NCBI GenBank assembly: GCA_035282865.1
Contig: DATEVB010000106.1
Location: 1-19,185, forward strand
Reading direction: 5' to 3'
From: UBA4744 sp035282865
Lineage (GTDB): Bacteria; Actinomycetota; Acidimicrobiia; Spongiisociales; UBA4744
Length of the DNA: 19,185 nucleotides
Each line of letters opens with the position of its first letter. Within the stretch, counting starts at the first letter, position 1. The notes under the pieces are model-generated. The model saw only the letters and a list, made by a program, of their open reading frames with translations. It did no database searches and was not told the origin of the DNA. Position numbers and translations under genes: made by a program. This document shows, piece by piece, positions 15,132 to 19,185 of the stretch.

Positions 15132-16598
15132 TCACTCAACGTCATCCCCGTACCACCATGGCTTGTCTTCCAATCGCATGTTCCAATGCACGTGCCGCAT
15201 CGAGGTGAACGCATCCATCCCTTCGAGACCGAGTTCGCGAACGTTCCCACTGGCCCGCATCCCCCCGAAAGGCGCGGCCAGGTTGTCGACGACCGGATCG
15301 TTCACCCACACCGTGCCAACCGCCAGTTCCTCGTAGGCCCGCCGAACCCGATCCGGGGTGTGGGTGTAGCAGCTGGCCCCGAGACCATAGGGCGTATCGG
15401 CTGCCAGCGAGAAAGCCTCGTCGTCGTCATCGAACACCATGATTGGCAGGACCGGGCCGAAGGTCTCTTCCCGCATCAGCTCCATGTCGTGGTCGACGTC
15501 GATCACAACTGTCGGCAGAAGGTAGAAACCGGATGATCCATCCGGAATGGAGCCGCCTGCCAATACGGTTGCTCCGCCTGCCTGCGCTGCTGCCAACTGC
15601 TCGAGCACCTTGGCGCGACCCCGATCGCTGCGCATCGGACCAATCTGCGTCCGTGAATCGAACGGGTCGCCCACCCGCAGGTTGGAAGCCAATTCGACCA
15701 CCCGGCCGACAAACCGGTCGTAAACGCGCCGGTGAACGTAGACCCGTTCGGTCGACGTGCACACCTGACCCGCGTTGAGGAACGACGCCCATACCACCGC
15801 CTTGGCGGCCAGTTCAGGATCGACATCGTCGAACACGATGGCTGGATCCTTCCCGCCCAGTTCGAGATGAGCCGGTTTGGCCATCTGACCGCAGATCGCC
15901 CCAATACCGGCGCCTACTTCAGTCGAACCGGTAAAGGCGACCATGTCGGTGTGCGGATGGCGGACCAGCTGCTCGCCAACCGTCCGACCGCTCCCGGCAA
16001 CTACGTTGACCACGCCGGGCGGTGTGGTGGCGGCGAAGACTTCGGCCAGCACCAGCGTCGTCAACGTCGTCTCCGAGGAAGGTTTGATGACCACCGTGTT
16101 CCCGGTGGCCAGGGCCGGAGCTGCTTTGAAGGCCAGCAACAGCAGGGGGTAGTTCCAGGGGATCAGGGCGGCGATCACGCCGTACGGGACACGCACGACC
16201 AGCGAGAGCTGACCGGATTCGTTGGACGGAGCGATGCGTCCCCCGTGGACCCGGGCCAGCTCGGCGTACTGACGGAACAGGTCGGCGAACATGTCGACAT
16301 AGAGGAGGTTGCGGGTGTAGGGCCGGCCGGTCTCGAGGGTGACGGTCTCCGCCAGATCCTTCTTCCGATTCAGGATCTCCGCAGCCACGGCATGCATCGC
16401 TGCGCTGCGTACCGTTTGAGGGGCGGACCACCACGAGCGTTGGGCACGAACCGCGGCCGCAACTGCAGTATCGACCTGGTCGGGCGAGGCGGCGGCCACG
16501 GAGTCGATGGGCTCACCGGTGGCGGGATTCAGGATGACGAACAGCTCGGCGGAGCCGATCTCGAAGGCTCCGTCAATCAGAAGGGGGTGGGCCGGCAC
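15132..16598 (-). CDS. NAD(P)-dependent aldehyde dehydrogenase
   Basis: The 488-residue ALDH has all core residues: N149 in PWNYP, K172 in VVIKPSSE, FTGSTEVG (222-229), E246 in HLELGGKDP, the nucleophile C280 in NAGQVCTSTERVY, EETFGPVLPI and the C-terminal PFGGMRASG. It oxidises an aldehyde to a carboxylate, broadly in the betaine-aldehyde/aminoaldehyde style group. The preferred start is GTG 16598, which begins MPAHPLLIDGAFEIG; the open frame to 16712 would cross the divergent promoter and the start of the neighbouring gene. A TAGGAT element at 16615-16620 could serve as its -10 with a leader of only about 10 bases. It heads the minus-strand series and is divergent from a second ALDH gene. 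Confidence 0.9.
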   Translation of the reverse strand: MPAHPLLIDGAFEIGSAELFVILNPATGEPIDSVAAASPDQVDTAVAAAVRAQRSWWSAPQTVRSAAMHAVAAEILNRKKDLAETVTLETGRPYTRNLLYVDMFADLFRQYAELARVHGGRIAPSNESGQLSLVVRVPYGVIAALIPWNYPLLLLAFKAAPALATGNTVVIKPSSETTLTTLVLAEVFAATTPPGVVNVVAGSGRTVGEQLVRHPHTDMVAFTGSTEVGAGIGAICGQMAKPAHLELGGKDPAIVFDDVDPELAAKAVVWASFLNAGQVCTSTERVYVHRRVYDRFVGRVVELASNLRVGDPFDSRTQIGPMRSDRGRAKVLEQLAAAQAGGATVLAGGSIPDGSSGFYLLPTVVIDVDHDMELMREETFGPVLPIMVFDDDDEAFSLAADTPYGLGASCYTHTPDRVRRAYEELAVGTVWVNDPVVDNLAAPFGGMRASGNVRELGLEGMDAFTSMRHVHWNMRLEDKPWWYGDDVE

Positions 16599-16692
16599 AT
16601 TCTCACCGGGCGGAATCCTACCCCGCTCGGAGACCGCCCCGCGCCTCGACGCCCTACGATTGGCCCGGAAGGACCCGCGACCAAGAGGTGGC
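16599..16692. promoter_or_regulatory. Divergent promoter region between two aldehyde dehydrogenase genes
   Basis: The 94-bp gap separates two head-to-head dehydrogenase genes and probably holds shared control. Candidate -10 elements are TACGAT at 16655-16660 (plus strand) and TAGGAT, seen as ATCCTA at 16615-16620 (minus strand). No clear -35 boxes or long operator palindromes are seen, and there is no regulator gene in the cluster. Confidence 0.4.
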
Positions 16693-18135
16693 ATGGTGGT
16701 CGAGAACCTCAAGCTCTACATCGCCGGAGAGTGGACGGAGGGCACCGGCGACGAGTTCCACGAACTCAGGAGTCCGGTGACCGGCGAGCACATCGCCAAC
16801 GTTCCCCTTGCCTCCCCCGCCGACATCGACCGGGCCGTGGAGACCGCCCGGGCGGCCACCGAGGAGATGCGTCACTGGTCTGCCTTCGAACGGGCCGACA
16901 TGTGCTTGCGTATCGCCGCCGCCATCGAGCCGCTGGTCGAGGAGATCGCCCGGATCCAGACGCTGGAACAAGGCAAGCCCTACTACGCCGAATCTCTTGA
17001 TGACATCGCCGAAGCCAACCAGTACTTCTACAACGCCGCCGAGGATGCCAAGCGCCTGTTCGGTGAGGTCATCCCCACCTCGGACCGGCACAAGCGGATG
17101 TTCACGTTCTTGCGTCCGGTAGGGGTGTGGGCAGCAATCACCCCCTGGAACTTCCCGGTCACCATTCCGCTCGAATATGTGGGTCCCGGGTTGGCAACCG
17201 GCAATGCGGTGATCGTCAAACCTCCCGAGTTCACTTCGTGGGCACTTCTGAAGCTGGCCGAGGCGATCGACGAGGCGGGCGTACCGAAAGGTGCGGTTTC
17301 GATCATCCCCGGGGGTTCGAGCATCGGCGAATACCTGGTGAAGCACTCCGGGATCGACGCCATCGGATTCACCGGCTCGTCGGCCACCGGGAAGAAGATC
17401 GTGTCGCAGATGGGCATCAAGCGATCCATCATGGAGATGTCCGGCAACGGTCCGACGATCGTCACCACCGACGCCAATCTCGATGCGGCCGCCTCCCGCG
17501 CCGTGTATGGCGCTTACTACAACGCAGGCCAGGTGTGTTGCGCAACGGAGCGGGTAATCGTTCTCGAGGAAGTGCACGATGAGTTCGTTGAACTCGCCGC
17601 CAAGGCGTCCGCGGACGCGGTGCTCGGAGACCCATTCGACGAAAAGACGACGATGGGCCCCCTGAACAACGAACCGACTGCCGCCAAGATGGACCGGCAG
17701 CTGGCCAACGCCAGGGAACGGGGTGCGGAGATTGTCGTGGGTGGTGGTCGGGCATCCGGTTACCCGACCGATCTCTACTACGACTTCACGGTCGTTGACC
17801 GGGTTCCCGAGGATTGTGCCTTGTCGAAGGAAGAGTCCTTCGGCCCCGTGCTTCCCATACTCACCGCCGGCGACGACGACGAGGCGGTGACAATGGCCAA
17901 CCGCTCTAACCTCGGGCTGCAGGCGGCGGTCTTCACCTCCAGCCTCTCCAAGGCGTTCTGGTACGCCGACCGGGTCAGGTCGGGCACGGTGGTGGTCAAC
18001 GACTCGACCGACTTCTGGGAGACGTTCCAACCTTTTGGCGGCGCGGCAGGGACCGACACCGGTTGGGGACGCGGCCGACTCGAGGAGTTCACCGACCTGC
18101 AGACGGTGGTGTTCGACCTCAAGAACGTGCAGTAA
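16693..18135 (+). CDS. NAD(P)-dependent aldehyde dehydrogenase with a variant E-loop
   Basis: The 480-residue ALDH is only distantly like its divergent neighbour. It has N153 in TPWNFPVT, K176 in VIVKPPEF, FTGSSATGKKI (226-236), the nucleophile C282 in NAGQVCCATERVI, and KEESFGPVLPI. The general-base glutamate E248 is kept, but the usual ELGGK around it reads EMSGN. The C-terminus, FGGAAGTDTGWGRGRLEEF, resembles the succinate-semialdehyde/betaine-aldehyde ALDH subgroups. The ATG at 16693 has AGAGGTGG just upstream; the frame is open further left into the other gene. A role in oxidising the aldehyde product of the aminotransferase or dehydrogenase is inferred. Confidence 0.9.
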   Translation: MVVENLKLYIAGEWTEGTGDEFHELRSPVTGEHIANVPLASPADIDRAVETARAATEEMRHWSAFERADMCLRIAAAIEPLVEEIARIQTLEQGKPYYAESLDDIAEANQYFYNAAEDAKRLFGEVIPTSDRHKRMFTFLRPVGVWAAITPWNFPVTIPLEYVGPGLATGNAVIVKPPEFTSWALLKLAEAIDEAGVPKGAVSIIPGGSSIGEYLVKHSGIDAIGFTGSSATGKKIVSQMGIKRSIMEMSGNGPTIVTTDANLDAAASRAVYGAYYNAGQVCCATERVIVLEEVHDEFVELAAKASADAVLGDPFDEKTTMGPLNNEPTAAKMDRQLANARERGAEIVVGGGRASGYPTDLYYDFTVVDRVPEDCALSKEESFGPVLPILTAGDDDEAVTMANRSNLGLQAAVFTSSLSKAFWYADRVRSGTVVVNDSTDFWETFQPFGGAAGTDTGWGRGRLEEFTDLQTVVFDLKNVQ

Positions 18136-18206
18136 GACTTTTCCACCCTCCCTCAGGCTGCTCCCCGCCGCGGGAAGGGGAAGGCGGCCACCTGTCTTTC
18201 GCCATG

Positions 18207-18218
18207 CGAGACGTCTCG
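18207..18218. repeat. 12-bp perfect palindrome CGAGACGTCTCG
   Basis: This perfect 12-bp palindrome lies in the gap between the convergent ALDH gene and the PotA remnant, just beyond the deletion junction of the latter. It might be an operator or a scar; a single short palindrome in GC-rich DNA has limited weight. Confidence 0.25.
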
Positions 18219-18220
18219 AC

Positions 18221-18340
18221 CTAGCTCCTGGCCTGCGTGAAGAACTCCCCGTCGCGGATCTGCAGGTCCAGTTGATCGACGGCGGTGACCTCGTCAAAAC
18301 ACTTAAGGATCCCGCTCAGATCAACGGCAGGATCTGTCAC
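18221..18340 (-). pseudogene. Truncated PotA-like ABC transporter ATPase (N-terminus only)
   Basis: The 39 codons from GTG 18340 encode a chain with LSGILKCFDEVTAVDQLDLQ and IRDGEFFT. This is the first beta-sheet region of polyamine/iron-type ABC ATPases (usually followed by LLGPSGCGKTT). The Walker A never arrives; the frame reads QARS and stops at 18221. None of the three minus frames downstream contains the rest. The GTG shares GTGA with the amidohydrolase stop, so it was the next gene of an operon whose transporter has been deleted. The product cannot be active. An assembly join is an alternative cause of the truncation. Confidence 0.7.
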
Positions 18341-19185
18341 TCACCCTCCCCGGACTCCCACGTATCAGCAAGGAAGGCGATTTTACCGTTGACGATGGTT
18401 GCCATGACGGCTGCATCACCGATCGATTCGAACTCAAAAATGTTCCGGTCGAGTACGACCAGATCGGCTGCCTTCCCCACCTCGACCGAGCCGGTCTCTC
18501 CGTCGAGATGGTTGACGTACGCCGAACCGGCAGTAAAGGCGGCTACCGCTTCGGCCGGAGAAACCCTCTCCTGAGGATAGAAAGGCTGCTCTTGGCGATG
18601 ATCGGGCGAGACGCGCCGCACCGCCGTCTCCATCTCCTGTAGCGGATCAGGCGTTGACACGGACCAGTCGCTGCCGAATGCCAGCGTTGCCCCGTGGCGG
18701 AGCAGACTCCTGAACGGGTACTGGCGCGCACTCCGTTCGGGGCCCAAGAAAGGAATTGTCAACTCCGTCTGGTAACCCTCGTAGCAGGCCCAGAACGGCT
18801 GCCCATTGGCTACGACCCCGAGCTGCCGGAATCGCGGCAGGTCGTCAGGAGCGATCACCTGGATATGGGATACGTGGTGGCGAGCATCGCTCCACCCGTT
18901 CACTTGCCGCGCCGCGGCAACTGCATCCAGCGCGTTGCGAACCGCCCGGTCGCCGATGGCGTGGAAATGCACCTGGAATCCCTCAGCATCGAGCCTCGTG
19001 ACGTACCGGAGGAGCCTCTCCGGGTCGATGAAATCGATACCGCGATTCGAAGTGGGTTGCCCGGCCGCTCCGAGATACGGATCGAGCATGGACGCCGTGA
19101 AATTCTCGGCCACCCCGTCGAGCATCATTTTGACCGAGGTCGGCCGGAACCGGCCCACCGAACCCCGGTCCCGGCGAGCGATCAA
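18337..19185 (-). CDS. YtcJ-type amidohydrolase, N-terminal part outside the window
   Basis: This is the C-terminal half (about 282 residues) of a roughly 540-residue metal-dependent amidohydrolase of the YtcJ/AepA/NfdA group. The visible metal-site motifs are VKMMLDG (with the lysine usually carboxylated), HFHAIGDRAVRN, HHVSHIQVI and LAFGSDWSVSTPDP, followed by the final beta-sandwich with GSVEVGKAADLVVLDRN. Such enzymes cleave amides or cyclic C-N bonds in the cytoplasm, some acting on N-substituted formamides. The gene runs off the right edge, so a start cannot be given; the TTG at the boundary is coincidental. Its stop overlaps the GTG of the truncated PotA gene. Confidence 0.85.
   Translation of the reverse strand: MIARRDRGSVGRFRPTSVKMMLDGVAENFTASMLDPYLGAAGQPTSNRGIDFIDPERLLRYVTRLDAEGFQVHFHAIGDRAVRNALDAVAAARQVNGWSDARHHVSHIQVIAPDDLPRFRQLGVVANGQPFWACYEGYQTELTIPFLGPERSARQYPFRSLLRHGATLAFGSDWSVSTPDPLQEMETAVRRVSPDHRQEQPFYPQERVSPAEAVAAFTAGSAYVNHLDGETGSVEVGKAADLVVLDRNIFEFESIGDAAVMATIVNGKIAFLADTWESGEGE

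Noticed and set aside
18167..18188. GCCGC/GCGGC inverted repeat after the second aldehyde dehydrogenase
   Set aside because: The stem is five bp with a 12-base loop and no T-tract, too weak to call a terminator.
16654..18297. A 547-codon minus-strand open frame opposite the second aldehyde dehydrogenase
   Set aside because: It is the antisense shadow of a gene with complete ALDH motifs; such frames are expected in GC-rich DNA.

Overview
The window is a high-GC chromosomal segment that most likely comes from an actinobacterium. Codons are strongly G/C-ending, GTG and TTG starts are frequent, and the moeA-galU side carries an actinobacterial gene arrangement (galU, a MoeA/Glp protein, moaC, mogA, and a SepX/GlpR-like membrane protein). 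An uncultured Acidimicrobiia-type lineage is my guess from general resemblance; nothing in the window proves it.

Region 1 (1-1970) is the end of an integrative element. A 0.5 kb stretch without a convincing gene precedes an AlpA/MerR-like excisionase candidate and a complete tyrosine integrase. The integrase is followed by a hairpin terminator and by the 3' end of a tRNA-Ala(CGC) gene on the opposite strand. This is the classic arrangement for a tRNA-targeting integrase; the rest of the element would lie left of the window. The last codons of the integrase contain three exact GACGGACA repeats at 11-bp spacing, which look like a protein-binding array rather than protein-level sequence.

Region 2 (1983-6740, minus strand) is a compact core operon read from right to left: plsY (phospholipid synthesis), galU (UDP-glucose), moeA/glp, moaC and mogA (molybdenum cofactor), a SepX/GlpR-like membrane protein, a translin-family protein and finally the tRNA-Ala. 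Most junctions are start/stop overlaps (ATGA, TTGA or 8 bp). Region 3 (6866-9389, plus strand) diverges from plsY and holds a FmdB zinc-ribbon protein, MTA phosphorylase, a SAF-domain membrane-anchored protein and undecaprenyl-diphosphatase.

Region 4 (9448-18135) looks catabolic. A minus-strand series encodes aldehyde dehydrogenase, class III aminotransferase, a saccharopine/lysine-6-dehydrogenase-like oxidoreductase, an Eis-like acetyltransferase and a ThDP-dependent enzyme of the ILVBL/acetolactate-synthase type. A second aldehyde dehydrogenase is transcribed divergently. Together they suggest oxidation of an amino acid or amine through aldehyde intermediates; the substrate cannot be read from sequence alone. 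A decayed VOC (glyoxalase-fold) fragment sits between two of these genes.

Region 5 (18221-19185, minus) has a YtcJ-type amidohydrolase that runs off the right edge. It is translationally coupled to a 39-codon remnant of a PotA-like ABC transporter ATPase, evidence of a deletion that removed a transport operon. I saw no CRISPR array, rRNA or insertion sequence. The most unusual points are the repeat array inside the integrase end, the bacterial translin gene abutting a tRNA, the SepX/Glp pairing and the truncated PotA.
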